64,000 nucleotides of DNA from Actinoalloteichus fjordicus (lineage in GTDB: Bacteria; Actinomycetota; Actinomycetes; Mycobacteriales; Pseudonocardiaceae). Under the pieces are notes generated by a model. The model was not told the DNA's origin. It worked only from the letters and a program-made list of their open reading frames with translations, and did no database searches. Position 1 is the stretch's first letter. Each line of letters opens with the position of its first letter. The translations under genes and the position numbers were made by a program. Positions 46,453-56,079 of this stretch are shown piece by piece. Location: positions 558,001 to 622,000 of the forward strand of contig NZ_CP016076.1 of assembly GCF_001941625.1 (NCBI RefSeq), read 5' to 3'.

Positions 46453-47538
46453 GTGGAGAACCCCTGCACGTCCGGCACCGCATCATCGGCCGGGGCGGCG
46501 GACGACCGTTCGTCGTCCGACCGCGCCGATCGGCGGGCGGGCGCGATCTACGGCCTGGCCTACGGCGATGCCTGGGGCTTCGGGGTGGAGTTCGCGTCCT
46601 ACCAGCGAATCGTCAACGTCTACGGCAAGCGGGGCCCGGAGTTCCCCCGACTCGCCGCGATCACCGACGACACGCAGATGAGCATCGCCGTCGCCCGCGC
46701 GCTTGACGACACGGCCCGTGCAGGCGGACTCACGCCGCTGCGACCTGCCGAGCTTCGCCGTGCACTGCTCACCCGATTCCTCCAGTGGCTGCATGATCCG
46801 GACAACAACCGCGCGCCCGGCAACGCCTGCCTCACCGCCCTGTACGCGGTGGAACGGCTCGGCACGGACTTCTGGGCCACCGCGTCGGTGACGAACTCCA
46901 AGGGCTGCGGCACCGTCATGCGCGCCCCCTGGATCGGCGTCGATGCTCGGTTGACGGACGCGGAGGTCGGTGACGTGGCCGCCCTGCAGTCCGTGCTGAC
47001 TCACGGGCACGCCACGGCGACCGTGGCGGCGATGATCACGGCCCGTGTCACCAGAGAGCTGTTCGCAGGCCGGGTCGATCTCGCCGACGCATTCGACTGG
47101 ACGGTCGACCACGTTGCCAGCCGTCCCGGTTTCGACGTCGACGTTCTCGGCACGGTCTGGGAGCGAGAAGGGCGTTCCAGCGCCCAGGAGTATCTGGACG
47201 TGGGCTGGGCCGAGGTCGCGGGCGTGCTCGACCGGGCACGACTCGGTCTCCAGCCGTTGCGGCAAGAGCCCTGGGAGTCCGATCCGTGTCAGTACGGCGG
47301 CGACGGCTGGACGGCCGAGGAGGCATTGGCCACCTCGCTGCTCATCGCGACCGCATTCGCCGACGACCCGGAGAACGGGCTTCGCCGCGCGGCGGCCACC
47401 GGTGGTGACTCCGACTCGCTGGCGGCGGTCGCGGGCGGTCTGCTCGGCGCGGGGTGCGGCATGGTCTGGCCGGAACTCTGGATCGAACGCCTGGAACCCC
47501 GCTACCGCGACGAACTCGCCTCGATCCGGGAGCAGTGA
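46453..47538 (+). CDS. ADP-ribosylglycohydrolase family protein
   Basis: 361-aa ADP-ribosyl hydrolase (DraG/ARH type), removing ADP-ribose from proteins or other targets using two Mg ions. The family metal motifs are clear: GLAYGDAWGFGVE at the start, ITDDTQMS (about residue 73) and GGDSDSLAAVAGGLLGA near the C-terminus. GTG 46453 has GAGGGAG 5 nt upstream and is preferred to the longer frame from 46249. A decayed partial duplicate lies 0.5 kb upstream. ADP-ribosyl hydrolases often reverse toxins; no transferase gene is visible here. Confidence 0.88.
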   Translation: MENPCTSGTASSAGAADDRSSSDRADRRAGAIYGLAYGDAWGFGVEFASYQRIVNVYGKRGPEFPRLAAITDDTQMSIAVARALDDTARAGGLTPLRPAELRRALLTRFLQWLHDPDNNRAPGNACLTALYAVERLGTDFWATASVTNSKGCGTVMRAPWIGVDARLTDAEVGDVAALQSVLTHGHATATVAAMITARVTRELFAGRVDLADAFDWTVDHVASRPGFDVDVLGTVWEREGRSSAQEYLDVGWAEVAGVLDRARLGLQPLRQEPWESDPCQYGGDGWTAEEALATSLLIATAFADDPENGLRRAAATGGDSDSLAAVAGGLLGAGCGMVWPELWIERLEPRYRDELASIREQ

Positions 47539-48337
47539 CCCGAGACGACGGACAGCCCGCCACCGGGCTTCGAGTTCGCATCGCCTGCGCACCACCGGAA
47601 TCGTCGCCACCGTGACACTCGGCCCGCCGACTCGACGGATGCCCACCATCGGTGCGAGGACGAGTCGCGGTCGGTCGGCGGCGCGCCCGCTTGCGGACAC
47701 GGCCTGAGCTGCTGGAACCCCTCCGGAACCCTCAGCGGAAATCGTTGAAGGTTCCAGTGACTCTCCCCGCGTCAATGGAATCAGTGACTATTACTATTCA
47801 CTGGCACCACTCAGCTGGGCGGATCTGAGCACTTCGCGCGGCCCTCCTGACACCCGCCGTAGCCGAGCTGCCTGGCAGTTTCACGGTCTGCGATGCATCG
47901 CGAGAGCCGTACACGGTGTCGAGATCCGCCTGCGGCGCCGAGAACCGTCCGATGATGTCGCCGAATGACGCCATCGGCGCGGGCCGGCTCGCATCCGGAC
48001 GGCGAGCAGGGACAGCACGTGCGGACGAGGCCACGCTGCGGGCCTTCGGCCGGGAGTACCGGATGACCGGTGGGCTGCGCGGCATCGAGGCGGGACGTGT
48101 TCCAGCAGCGACGAGGGAGACGTCGGTCACCCGATCGCGGGGTCTGCTGCCCAGGCGTGGACTTCGCAGGCAGGGCGGCGGCCGTCGGCGCCTCCCCCGG
48201 TCCGGCACAGCGAGCCTGCCGGGGAACGACCCGGTCGCCCGGATCGTTGACCAGGGGTAGCGGTGGTGAAGACGAAGGAGTTTCGACAGGCCTGGCCGTA
48301 CCGGTCAGTGCGACACGACGACCGGAGGCGAAGCGAC
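47539..48337. other. Intergenic region with AT-richer dyad, no gene seen
   Basis: About 800 nt. CAGTGA (47782-47787) and TCACTG (47798-47803) form a 6-bp inverted repeat around an AT-rich ctattactat, with another CAGTGAC 28 nt upstream. The rest has only unsupported frames. A plus-strand frame at about 47950-48100 has a weakly hydrolase-like ending (REYRMTGGLRG), and I do not claim it. The htpX ribosome binding site GGAGGCG is at 48324. Confidence 0.4.
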
Positions 48338-49213
48338 GTGCACAAGCATTGGAACGGAGTGAAGACCGCTCTGCTCCTCGGCGGCCTCGGCGGGATCGTC
48401 GTCGTCATCGGCGGAGTCATCGGTGGTCGAACCGGCTTGTTCGTCGGCCTCGGGATCGCCCTCGTCACCAACGGCTATGCCTACGTCAACTCCGACAAGA
48501 TCGCGCTTCGGGCGATGCGGGCCCGCCCGGTGTCCGAGGCGGAGCAGCCTGCCATGTACCGGATCGTGCGCGAGCTGGCCACTGCTGCCCGGCAGCCGAT
48601 GCCTCGGCTCTACGTCAGCCCGACCGAGGCGCCCAACGCCTTCGCGACCGGTCGTAATCCGCGCAACGCCGCAGTCTGTGCCACGTCGGGCATCCTGCGG
48701 CTTCTGGACGAACGCGAGCTGCGTGCCGTACTCGGACACGAACTCGCCCACGTCTACAACCGGGACATCCTGATCTCCTCGGTGGCGGGCGCCCTGGCCA
48801 GTGTGATCACCTTCCTGGCCAACTTCGCGATGATCTTCAACTTCATCGGTGGCGGTGGCGGTGCGAACCGGCCCAACCCGTTCGGGCTGCTGTTGATCGC
48901 GCTGCTCGGCCCGATCGCGGCGGGCGTGATCCAGATGGCGGTGAGCAGGTCCAGGGAATATCAGGCCGACTCGTCCGGCGCCGAGCTGACCGGGGACCCG
49001 CTCGCGCTCGCGTCTGCATTGCGCAAGCTGGAGCTGGGCACTCGCGCGGCCCCGCTGGCTCCGGAGCCTCGCCTCGTCGCCGAGTCGCATCTGATGATCG
49101 CGAACCCGTTCCGCCCTGGCGAGCGAATGGCACGGTTCTTCTCCACGCATCCGCCGATCGAGGATCGCGTCCGCAGGCTCGAGGAGATGGCGGGTCGCCA
49201 GCTGCCCTGGTGA
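48338..49213 (+). CDS. htpX: Zinc metalloprotease HtpX
   Basis: 291-aa membrane M48 protease for quality control of membrane proteins. Two N-terminal helices, the zinc motif HELAH (His134, Glu135, His138), two further helices and SREYQAD with the third ligand are present. The start is GTG 48338: it gives the family N-terminus [13 protein letters not shown] and has GGAGGCG 8 nt upstream. A longer frame from 48263 is less likely. Its position close to yajQ and the tRNA/ribosomal block is common in actinobacteria. Confidence 0.94.
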   Translation: MHKHWNGVKTALLLGGLGGIVVVIGGVIGGRTGLFVGLGIALVTNGYAYVNSDKIALRAMRARPVSEAEQPAMYRIVRELATAARQPMPRLYVSPTEAPNAFATGRNPRNAAVCATSGILRLLDERELRAVLGHELAHVYNRDILISSVAGALASVITFLANFAMIFNFIGGGGGANRPNPFGLLLIALLGPIAAGVIQMAVSRSREYQADSSGAELTGDPLALASALRKLELGTRAAPLAPEPRLVAESHLMIANPFRPGERMARFFSTHPPIEDRVRRLEEMAGRQLPW

Positions 49214-49386
49214 GGGCGAGCCGGGGTGCCTGCCGATGGCCGCCGTGCCCGCCGAGTCATCCGGGGGAAGCCGTTGGCTGCCCCCGAAACCTGCCGCCGA
49301 GCAGCGAACAAGGGGACTGGCATGAACTCGCGGTCGCCGTCGGGTTCATGCCGACCGGCGAGCGTCTCACCGCGCGGGTGACCGCT

Positions 49387-50277
49387 TCAGGAGACGTCGT
49401 CCGTCGTGCTGCCCCCGGCCGCGATGGCCATCACATACTGTCCGTAGCCCGACTTGGCGAGCTTGGCTCCCAGCGCGTGGCAGGCCGCAGCGTCGATGTA
49501 GCCCATCCGCAGGGCGATCTCCTCCAGACAGGCGATCCGGACTCCCTGCCGATGTTCCAACACCTGTACGAACTGGCCTGCCGCCAGCATCGAGTCATGC
49601 GTTCCGGTGTCGAGCCAGGCGAATCCGCGCCCGAGGTCCACCAGTTTCGCCCGGCCCTGACGCAGGTAGGTGAGGTTGACGTCGGTGATCTCCAGTTCGC
49701 CGCGTGGCGACGGTCGAAGGCCGCGCGCGATCTCCACCACGTCGTTGTCATAGAAGTAGAGGCCGGTGATGGCCTTGTTCGACTTGGGGGTGGCGGGCTT
49801 CTCCTCGATGCTGATCAACCTGCCGTGCGCGTCCACCTCGCCGACGCCGTAACGCTCCGGATCCTGCACGGCATAGCCGAAGAGCACACAACCGTCCAGA
49901 TCGACGACCTGCGCGGCCAGCATCCGGGGAAAACCGTGGCCGTAGAAGATGTTGTCGCCGAGAACCAGCGCGACCGAGTCGTCGCCGATGAAGTCCGCGC
50001 CGATCACGAAGGCCTCGGCGAGCCCGTTCGGCTGGGGCTGCACCGCATAGTCGAGTCGGAGACCCAGCTGTTCGCCGTTCCCGAGCAGCCTCCGGAAGAG
50101 CGGCAGATCCTCCGGAGTGGAGATGATCAGGATCTCTCTGATTCCCGCCAGCATCAGCACGGACAGCGGGTAGTAGATCATCGGCTTGTCGTAGACCGGA
50201 AGCAGTTGCTTGGACACCGCCTGTGTGATCGGGTGCAGCCGTGTGCCGCTGCCGCCCGCGAGCACGATTCCCTTCAC
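49387..50277 (-). CDS. rmlA: Glucose-1-phosphate thymidylyltransferase
   Basis: 296 aa. Makes dTDP-glucose from dTTP and glucose 1-phosphate, the first step of dTDP-rhamnose and many dTDP-sugar paths. The nucleotidyltransferase motif is [11 protein letters not shown] (residues 5-15), then YYPLS, GDNIFYG and EITDVN. Start GTG 50277 has AGGGAG upstream. The rmlB, C and D genes are not beside it. The length is usual for RmlA. It may supply dTDP-glucose from a separate locus for cell-wall or antibiotic sugars. Confidence 0.94.
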   Translation of the reverse strand: MKGIVLAGGSGTRLHPITQAVSKQLLPVYDKPMIYYPLSVLMLAGIREILIISTPEDLPLFRRLLGNGEQLGLRLDYAVQPQPNGLAEAFVIGADFIGDDSVALVLGDNIFYGHGFPRMLAAQVVDLDGCVLFGYAVQDPERYGVGEVDAHGRLISIEEKPATPKSNKAITGLYFYDNDVVEIARGLRPSPRGELEITDVNLTYLRQGRAKLVDLGRGFAWLDTGTHDSMLAAGQFVQVLEHRQGVRIACLEEIALRMGYIDAAACHALGAKLAKSGYGQYVMAIAAGGSTTDDVS

Positions 50278-50617
50278 CGCAACTCCCTGCCTCGTGTCCG
50301 CTTCGCCGTCCGGCTGGTGGCCGAGGCGCTCGGAGCGAACGGCCTGCCGGTCCAACCCTAGCTCCCACGCCACGCGTTCAGGGCCGCACAGCGCAATCAG
50401 CCACCTGCCGATGACGATCACGTGCGGATGCCAGTGCAGCCGTTCGCGGCGGAGACCTGGTCGCTGCCGATGCTCGCCGCCGATGCCCGACGAGTACGCA
50501 GCCGAATCCCGGCGGAGCGGCTCGCGACGGCGACCGTCGAACTGCTGATCCGCATCCTCGGCCTGCTGCCCGGGCGGATGGGCTCGTCGGGAGAACGGAT
50601 CGAGCGGCCGAGGGGGC
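50278..50617. other. No gene seen
   Basis: About 340 nt between rmlA (start on minus) and the AraC gene end. A plus frame at 50422-50658 lacks a ribosome binding site and homology, so it is left out. It probably holds the rmlA promoter. Confidence 0.4.
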
Positions 50618-51565
50618 TCAGCCTGCCGCCGCGGAGGTCCGATACTGCGTGGGGCTGAGCCCGTGCTCGCGCTTGAACGCGGTGCTCAAGGCGAAGGAAC
50701 TGCTGTAGCCGACCTTCCTGGCGACTGAACCGATCGTCTCGTCGGGGCTGCGCAACAGATCGGCGGCGACGGCGAGGCGCCACCCGGTGAGGAACCGCAT
50801 GGGCGGTTCGCCCACCTGCTCGTGAAAGCGTCGCGCCAGTGAGGCGCGGGACACACCGGTCGCGGCGGCCAGCGTCGCCACGGTCCACGGTCGGGCAGGC
50901 TCGTTGTGCAGGATGCGCAGTGCCGGTCCGACGACCGGATCGGACTGGGCGCGGTACCACGCGGGCGCCCGTGCCTCTGGCCGGTCGAACCAGGCGCGCA
51001 GGACCGCGATGAGCAGCAGATCGAGCAGCCTGTCCAGGACGGCGGTCTGTCCGGGGGCGTCCTTCACGATCTCGTCGCTGAGCAGCGGCAGCAGTGGGCA
51101 GTCCCACTCGTCGTCGCGGAGCACGACCAGGCCGGGCAGCGCGGTGAGCAGCCGCCTGCTGACCTCGCCGTGCATCTGATACGTGCCGGTCAGCATCATG
51201 GTCGACCCGTTCGGATCGGCACCCCAGGTGCGGACGCCGAGGTCTCGCAGCCCGAGCAGCGGCTCCCCCGCCGGGGTGGTGCAGCGCTGTCCCGGATGGA
51301 TCACGGCCTGCGGTGGCGTCGCCGGGTCGTCGGCGACCGTGTACGGACCCGGCCCCCGGACGATCGCGACGTCGCCTGCGGCCAACTCGATCGCCGAACC
51401 CGTGTCCGGCACCACCCAGGCCTGTCCCCTGACCACGGACACCAGCGTCAGCGGCGCGCGATCCTCGATCCGCAGGGACCAGGGTGGATTCAGCACGGAG
51501 CGGAGGAGGAAGGCGCCCCTGGCCCGCGGACCGTCCAGCAGCCCTGCGAGTGCATCCATACCCAT
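50618..51565 (-). CDS. AraC-family transcriptional regulator with cupin-like sensor domain
   Basis: 315 aa. The N-terminal half (residues 1-200) is a cupin-6-type ligand-sensing domain, with [18 protein letters not shown] and [12 protein letters not shown]. The C-terminal half holds two AraC helix-turn-helix units ([20 protein letters not shown] and the second ending [18 protein letters not shown]). Start ATG 51565; ATG 51559 is also in frame. It is divergent from an NAD(P)-binding protein and a DUF1772 gene, a common pairing, and probably controls both. Confidence 0.9.
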   Translation of the reverse strand: MGMDALAGLLDGPRARGAFLLRSVLNPPWSLRIEDRAPLTLVSVVRGQAWVVPDTGSAIELAAGDVAIVRGPGPYTVADDPATPPQAVIHPGQRCTTPAGEPLLGLRDLGVRTWGADPNGSTMMLTGTYQMHGEVSRRLLTALPGLVVLRDDEWDCPLLPLLSDEIVKDAPGQTAVLDRLLDLLLIAVLRAWFDRPEARAPAWYRAQSDPVVGPALRILHNEPARPWTVATLAAATGVSRASLARRFHEQVGEPPMRFLTGWRLAVAADLLRSPDETIGSVARKVGYSSSFALSTAFKREHGLSPTQYRTSAAAG

Positions 51566-51577
51566 GCGCCGGACTTT

Positions 51578-51621
51578 AGACGATGAATGATGTATTCAAG
51601 ACAGTCGGCTATGGATCGTCT
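51578..51621. promoter_or_regulatory. Dyad in AraC/NmrA divergent promoter
   Basis: AGACGAT (51578-51584) and ATCGTCT (51615-51621) are 7-bp arms separated by 30 nt in an AT-rich gap of 81 nt between the two divergent genes. It is a plausible binding area for the AraC protein. Confidence 0.35.
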
Positions 51622-51646
51622 CATTCGATCGGGCTTCACTGAGGAC

Positions 51647-52486
51647 ATGACAGAACACGCTTCGCAGCGACGTCCGATCCTCGTCCTCGGCGGCACCGGC
51701 AAGACCGGCCGTCGCGTCGCCGCCCGACTCGCCGACCTCGGCCTGCCGGTACGGATCGGCTCTCGATCCGGTCGGCCGAGCTTCGACTGGGCCGACCAGG
51801 CCACCTGGCCTGCGGCACTGCCGGATGTGGCGGCGGTCTACATCGTGTACTACCCGGACCTCGCGTTTCCCGGCGCTGCGGAGACCGTCGAGGCCTTCGC
51901 GAACCTCGCGGTGCGCAGCGGAGTCCGGCGGCTGGTCCTGCTGTCCGGCCGAGGCGAAGAGGGCGCGCTGCGCGCCGAGCAGGCGGTGCGGGAGACGGGC
52001 GCCGACTGGACGATCGTCCGAGCGAGCTGGTTCGACCAGAATTTCAGTGAGCACTTCCTGCTGGACCCGGTGCTCAGCGGGGAGATCGCGCTGCCTGCCT
52101 CGGCAGTGGCCGAACCGTTCGTCGATACCGAGGACGTCGCGGCGGTCGCCGTCGCCGCGCTGACCGAGGAGGGGCATGCGGCTCGGCTCTACGAGGTCAC
52201 CGGCCCACGCCTGCTGACCTTCGCCGATGCCGCAGCAGAAATCGCCGCCGCCACCGGTCGGGACATCCGATTCGTCCAGGTCAGTCCGCAGGAGTATGCG
52301 GCTGCGGCGGCGACCCACGGCGTGCCTGCCGAGGAGGTGAGCGCCCTGACCGAGCTGTTCACCACCGTCCTCGACGGGCGCAACGCCTACCTGGCCGACG
52401 GTGTCCGCCAGGCACTCGGCCGGGAACCCGTGGACTTCGCCGACTATGCCCGTCGCACTGCGGCCACCGGCGTCTGGTCGGTGTGA
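51647..52486 (+). CDS. NAD(P)-binding NmrA-like oxidoreductase
   Basis: 279-aa Rossmann protein. The dinucleotide motif GGTGKTGRRVAARL follows ILVLGG near residue 13. AAVYIVYYP and the VRRLVLLSGRGEEG stretch are typical of NmrA/azoreductase-like proteins; no YxxxK catalytic pair is evident. The substrate is unknown. ATG 51647 with GAGG just upstream is chosen over earlier in-frame ATGs. A DUF1772 membrane protein gene follows 89 nt later. Confidence 0.85.
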   Translation: MTEHASQRRPILVLGGTGKTGRRVAARLADLGLPVRIGSRSGRPSFDWADQATWPAALPDVAAVYIVYYPDLAFPGAAETVEAFANLAVRSGVRRLVLLSGRGEEGALRAEQAVRETGADWTIVRASWFDQNFSEHFLLDPVLSGEIALPASAVAEPFVDTEDVAAVAVAALTEEGHAARLYEVTGPRLLTFADAAAEIAAATGRDIRFVQVSPQEYAAAAATHGVPAEEVSALTELFTTVLDGRNAYLADGVRQALGREPVDFADYARRTAATGVWSV

Positions 52487-52575
52487 CCACGGCCGCGACT
52501 CCGCACGGTGCAGGCCGAGTCAGACGCTGACCCGAGCCGGACCACCCGTCGACCCGCTCAGGTGAGGAGATTCTT

Positions 52576-53085
52576 GTGCCACCACTGCTATCGACGCTCG
52601 TGCTCATCGGCGCGACCCTGGCCATGGGACTGACGGCGGGCCTGTTCTACGGCTTCGCCTGTGCCGTCATGCCGGGACTGCGAACGGCGGACGACCACAC
52701 GTTCGTCCGAGCCGTGCAGCGGATCAACGTGGCCATCCTCAACGGCTGGTTCGCCCTCGGCTTCGCGGGCGCGCCGCTGCTGATCGCCTCGGCGGCGGCG
52801 CTGCACCTGCCCGGCGCCGCACCCGAGGTGTCGGGGTGGATCCTCGCCGCGCTCGTCCTGGACCTCACCGTGATCGTGATCACCATGCGCGTCAACGTGC
52901 CGATGAACGATGAGCTCGCGAAGGTGGCCTGCTCGGCGGGAGCGGCAGAACTCGCGGCGGCACGCAGGCGATTCGAGGCGAGGTGGGTGCGGTGGAACGG
53001 CATCCGGGCGGTGGTGTCGACGGCGGCGGCGGCCTGCCTCGTCATCGCACTGTTCCGGTATGGCGGTGTGGCGGTGATCGCCTAG
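52576..53085 (+). CDS. DUF1772 (anthrone oxygenase-like) membrane protein
   Basis: 169 aa with four hydrophobic helices. The DUF1772 features are the N-terminal GLFYGFACAVMPGL, an IN...LN middle and NVPMNDEL before the last helix with a conserved RWVRWNGIR. The family is related to anthrone oxygenases but bacterial functions are mostly unknown. Start GTG 52576 has GAGGAG at 52564. It likely belongs to the NAD(P)-binding protein operon. Confidence 0.85.
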   Translation: MPPLLSTLVLIGATLAMGLTAGLFYGFACAVMPGLRTADDHTFVRAVQRINVAILNGWFALGFAGAPLLIASAAALHLPGAAPEVSGWILAALVLDLTVIVITMRVNVPMNDELAKVACSAGAAELAAARRRFEARWVRWNGIRAVVSTAAAACLVIALFRYGGVAVIA

Positions 53086-53318
53086 CGAATCCCGGCCCGC
53101 AGGACACGGCACGGGCCGGGGCGCGCGTCGCCGGTCGCGACCGACCCGCGCGGCCGCCCCAGCCGCGACGGGGGAACGGCGAATCAAGAAGACGCGGGAT
53201 GAAACACCACCCGCACGAGGAATAGTGCTTTCACCGTACCGGTGGCACCCGTCAACGAACTCGGGCGAACCTGCCCGGAGTGACCAGATGAACGCTCCAG
53301 AGCTGATCGCGATCGCCG

Positions 53319-53609
53319 TCAGCCGCCGAACGCACCAGAGAACTCCGGGCCGGTGCCATAGAATCCGATGGTGTGTGACGAGTCGTACGATGAGATGATG
53401 CTGACGGGAATCTTCGTCACGTTCGCGTTATTTCCGTATTCGTCGCCATCCTGGAACTCGTCAAGGTTCACTGTGACATCACGGCCGAATCCTGCATAGC
53501 CAGGAGGGCTTGCCGCCGCTGTGCCGGCCAGTGCAGGGGTGGCAGTGCCTGCGAGGATCGCGCAGGCCAGCGCGGCACCCGCCGCGATGCGGGAAGAAAC
53601 ACGGAACAC
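53319..53609 (-). CDS. Small secreted hypothetical protein
   Basis: 96 aa. The signal peptide (residues 1-28) ends in PALA, a good AxA site. The mature part has 68 residues rich in Gly, Asp, Asn and Ser with FGRDVTVNLDEF and a YGNN motif, and ends in GFYGTGPEFSGAFGG. No Cys. It is not a known toxin or bacteriocin family that I recognise. GTG 53609 has AAGGAG 8 nt upstream. It stands alone, in an AT-richer setting. Confidence 0.7.
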   Translation of the reverse strand: MFRVSSRIAAGAALACAILAGTATPALAGTAAASPPGYAGFGRDVTVNLDEFQDGDEYGNNANVTKIPVSIISSYDSSHTIGFYGTGPEFSGAFGG

Positions 53610-54327
53610 GAACTATTCTCCTTCTTCACGACCAGGATCAAGCTGGTCGGCAGTCTGACTGATGATCTACTTGAGCGCGAATCACTCTGCGGCGTCACCC
53701 TGACGAGGGCGAATCGGCCGGGTTGGTGCACATTTGTCTATCAATTGATTGAACCGCAACGGACTCGTACTCGCCTGCGTCCGTCGCTCGTCGCCAGCCG
53801 TTCAGGACGAAGATTCCCCGACTCGGTCCAGAACCGGCTGACCCCTGCCTGACCATGGCGGCGCCGCTGTCGACATTCGGGTGTCGTCGTCTTGCGACTG
53901 CCACCGCGTCAGCCGACGCGGGAACAAGACCGCGCGGCCAAGCGAGGGATCATCAATATATAGCGCCGATCTCTCCTGGTGAAAGCAGCGACGTGCCGTC
54001 GTCCGTGTGGACCCGGGGATCGTGAATGCCGGAGCGAGACGGCGAGGCGAGCCTGCGATGTCGGGCAGGCTCGTGGGATCGTCCGCACTACTTCGACCCG
54101 GCGGATCTCACCCGCACCCTGCCCGACGACCCTCGTCTCGCTGCCTGCGCTCGCGTCGCACCGGCCTTGGACAGGTCGTGGAGTCTGACGAGCGTGGGCA
54201 GGGTTCAGGCACGCCCCACCCGTAGGAAGCCGCCTGAGTGCCGGTAGCAGCCGGACATCACTCCGGAGAAACGACGAACGCCCCGATGACCGTGTCGCAT
54301 GAGGTCATCGAGGCGTTCGTCGTGGTG
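53610..54327. other. No gene seen
   Basis: About 720 nt, partly AT-richer (catcaatatatag near 53952). It holds the probable promoter of the small secreted protein at its left end and no supported gene. The tRNA-Tyr gene starts at its right end. Confidence 0.4.
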
Positions 54328-54409
54328 TGGCGGGTGAAGGATTCGAACCTTCGTAGGCGTAGCCGACGGATTTACAGTCCGCTCCCTTTGGCCGCTCGGG
54401 CAACCCGCC
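54328..54409 (-). tRNA. tRNA-Tyr (GTA)
   Basis: Minus strand. The acceptor GGCGGGT pairs with ACCCGCC, with discriminator A. The anticodon loop reads GGACT-GTA-AATCC and the long variable arm is typical of class II tRNA-Tyr. The 3' CCA is not encoded. It is upstream of and divergent from yajQ. Confidence 0.95.
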
Positions 54410-54553
54410 AGACCGATCGGCGCACCGACCAGCGAGACACAGCATACATACCAACGGGGCATGCTCTGCGTCGGGTGCCCACCCGAGTAGCGTTCTCGTA
54501 GTCCTGGCCCGTCAAGGAGCCGGTGACCAGTCTTCTTCTTCGGAGGTGTGGAC

Positions 54554-55045
54554 GTGGCCGACGCGTCGTTCGACGTGGTGAGCAAGGTCGACCGTCAGGA
54601 GGTCGACAACGCGCTGAACCAGGCGGGCAAGGAGCTCGCCAACCGCTTCGACTTCCGGGGGACCGGTGCGAAGGTCTCGTGGTCGGGTGAAGAGGCGATC
54701 ACCATCGAGGCGGAGACGGAGGAGCGCTGCACCGCCGCGATCGACGTCTTCAAGGAGAAGCTGATCAAGCGTGGCATCTCGTTGAAGGCGTTCGAGGTCG
54801 GTGAGCCTGCCGTCTCCGGCCGGATCTACCGGGTGACCGGAACCCTGGTGCAGGGCATCTCCACGGAGAAGGCCAAGCAGATCGCCAAGAAGATCCGGGA
54901 CGAGGGCCCGAAGGGCACTCAGGCCCAGATCCAGGGCGACCAGCTTCGGGTCACCAGCAAGAAGAAGGACGACCTGCAGGCCGTGATCAGCCTGCTCAAG
55001 GCCAGCGACTTCGAGTTGGCGTTGCAGTTCACGAACTACCGCTGA
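54554..55045 (+). CDS. yajQ: YajQ family nucleotide-binding protein
   Basis: 163 aa, the same length as E. coli YajQ (UPF0234/DUF520). Members bind nucleotides, and some relatives bind cyclic di-GMP. The start [16 protein letters not shown] and the [13 protein letters not shown] end are diagnostic. GTG 54554 has GGAGG 7 nt upstream; a GTG at 54548 is less likely. Its neighbour is a GGDEF-EAL protein 1 kb downstream, an interesting pairing if this YajQ binds cyclic di-GMP. Confidence 0.93.
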   Translation: MADASFDVVSKVDRQEVDNALNQAGKELANRFDFRGTGAKVSWSGEEAITIEAETEERCTAAIDVFKEKLIKRGISLKAFEVGEPAVSGRIYRVTGTLVQGISTEKAKQIAKKIRDEGPKGTQAQIQGDQLRVTSKKKDDLQAVISLLKASDFELALQFTNYR

Positions 55046-56079
55046 CTCGTCGGTCGCCGTCTGGGCTCCGGGCAGGTCCGCCCGCAGGCTCGGGATCGAA
55101 CCGAGCCCGGTGGGGCGGCGACGTGGGGCTTTTCGGGGGTGGGTCGTGTCGGCGATGATGCGCAGGCTGAGCCGCCCCGACGGATCCGGGGCGTCTCGCG
55201 GTCTGTCGGCGGCCGTCGGCGCCCTAGGCAGGTCGTCTCCCCGGAACCCGCCGCCGGGGCGCGTCGCCGCCGGCAAGGATGCCGACGGGAACGGACTCCT
55301 CGATCATCGGGCTGGAGCCTGTCCGCCCGACGTGGCCGTGGCCTGCGGGGTCCGTTGCGGACGATGCCTCCGGCGCCGGGGGCCGTCATGTCCAGGCGAC
55401 CGACCAGATTCCAGCCTGGTGGGAACCCGTGCCGGGAGCTCGCTGCCGTGACTGTGTCGGGGCGAGGACGGGCGGTCGGAGCGGACGGTGCGCCGTCGAT
55501 CGGGAGCAGGCCGACGCTGCACCGTTGATCACTGTGCGGGGCGTGCGGAGGTTTCCTGCGGGCCGGGGTGCGTACCGGGGGTGCACGACGTGGCCGCTTC
55601 GGTACGGGCCGTCGCCGCCGGTGCTGATCTTCTTCGCCGATCGAAAGCAGCGACTAATCGTCTCGCCTGTCAAGAAAAGGCGCGCTTCGGGGGACTCGAA
55701 AAGCGTTCGCGTAATCGATTGACCGACCTTTTCTCGGTCTCGCTTCCGGCGCGTCCCGCAGCCATCATGATGCCTGCGGCCCGGCGAATGTCCGGCGGGG
55801 GATCGAGTCAGGTGAATCCTTCTGACCAGGGATTATGCTGGCGGTGCTCGGGCGTGCACGGATCGTGAGTCAAGATCGAAAGGCAATCGCATACCGTGAC
55901 GCGACATTCCGGTCAATAGCCGTGAGTAGTTTCTCGGTCACGGCAGGAAAGGCTGAGATCTAGCGCTCTGTCCGGAAAGAAGCGAGGACTTTTATGGTAA
56001 AACATATGTGACCTCGTGGGTCGGCCTGCGCGAACCTCGGCCTACTCCGCGCGCCCGGCGGGGGCATGAGGAGGATGGC
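55046..56079. other. Long intergenic region, no gene seen
   Basis: About 1 kb between yajQ and the GGDEF-EAL gene. The first half is GC-rich with frames in all directions and no supported protein. The second half (after about 55600) is AT-richer. A GACCGA/TCGGTC hairpin with a T-rich loop is at 55721-55739, and GCCGTGA/TCACGGC at 55919-55944. This may be a long 5' leader; I see no match to a riboswitch class I know well. Confidence 0.5.

Noticed and set aside
45923-46486. Minus-strand frame of 187 codons between hydrolase and glycohydrolase
   Set aside because: Arg-rich, no start signal, and overlaps the plus-strand remnant of the glycohydrolase.
47798-48208. 136-codon minus-strand frame before htpX
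   Set aside because: Ser/Arg/Pro-rich with no homology signal or start site; insufficient support.
50422-50658. 78-codon plus-strand frame between rmlA and the AraC gene
   Set aside because: No ribosome binding site and it runs into the end of the AraC gene on the other strand.
55600-56079. A cyclic di-nucleotide riboswitch before the GGDEF-EAL gene
   Set aside because: Hairpins are present but I could not match conserved core bases of the known classes; left as an unassigned leader.
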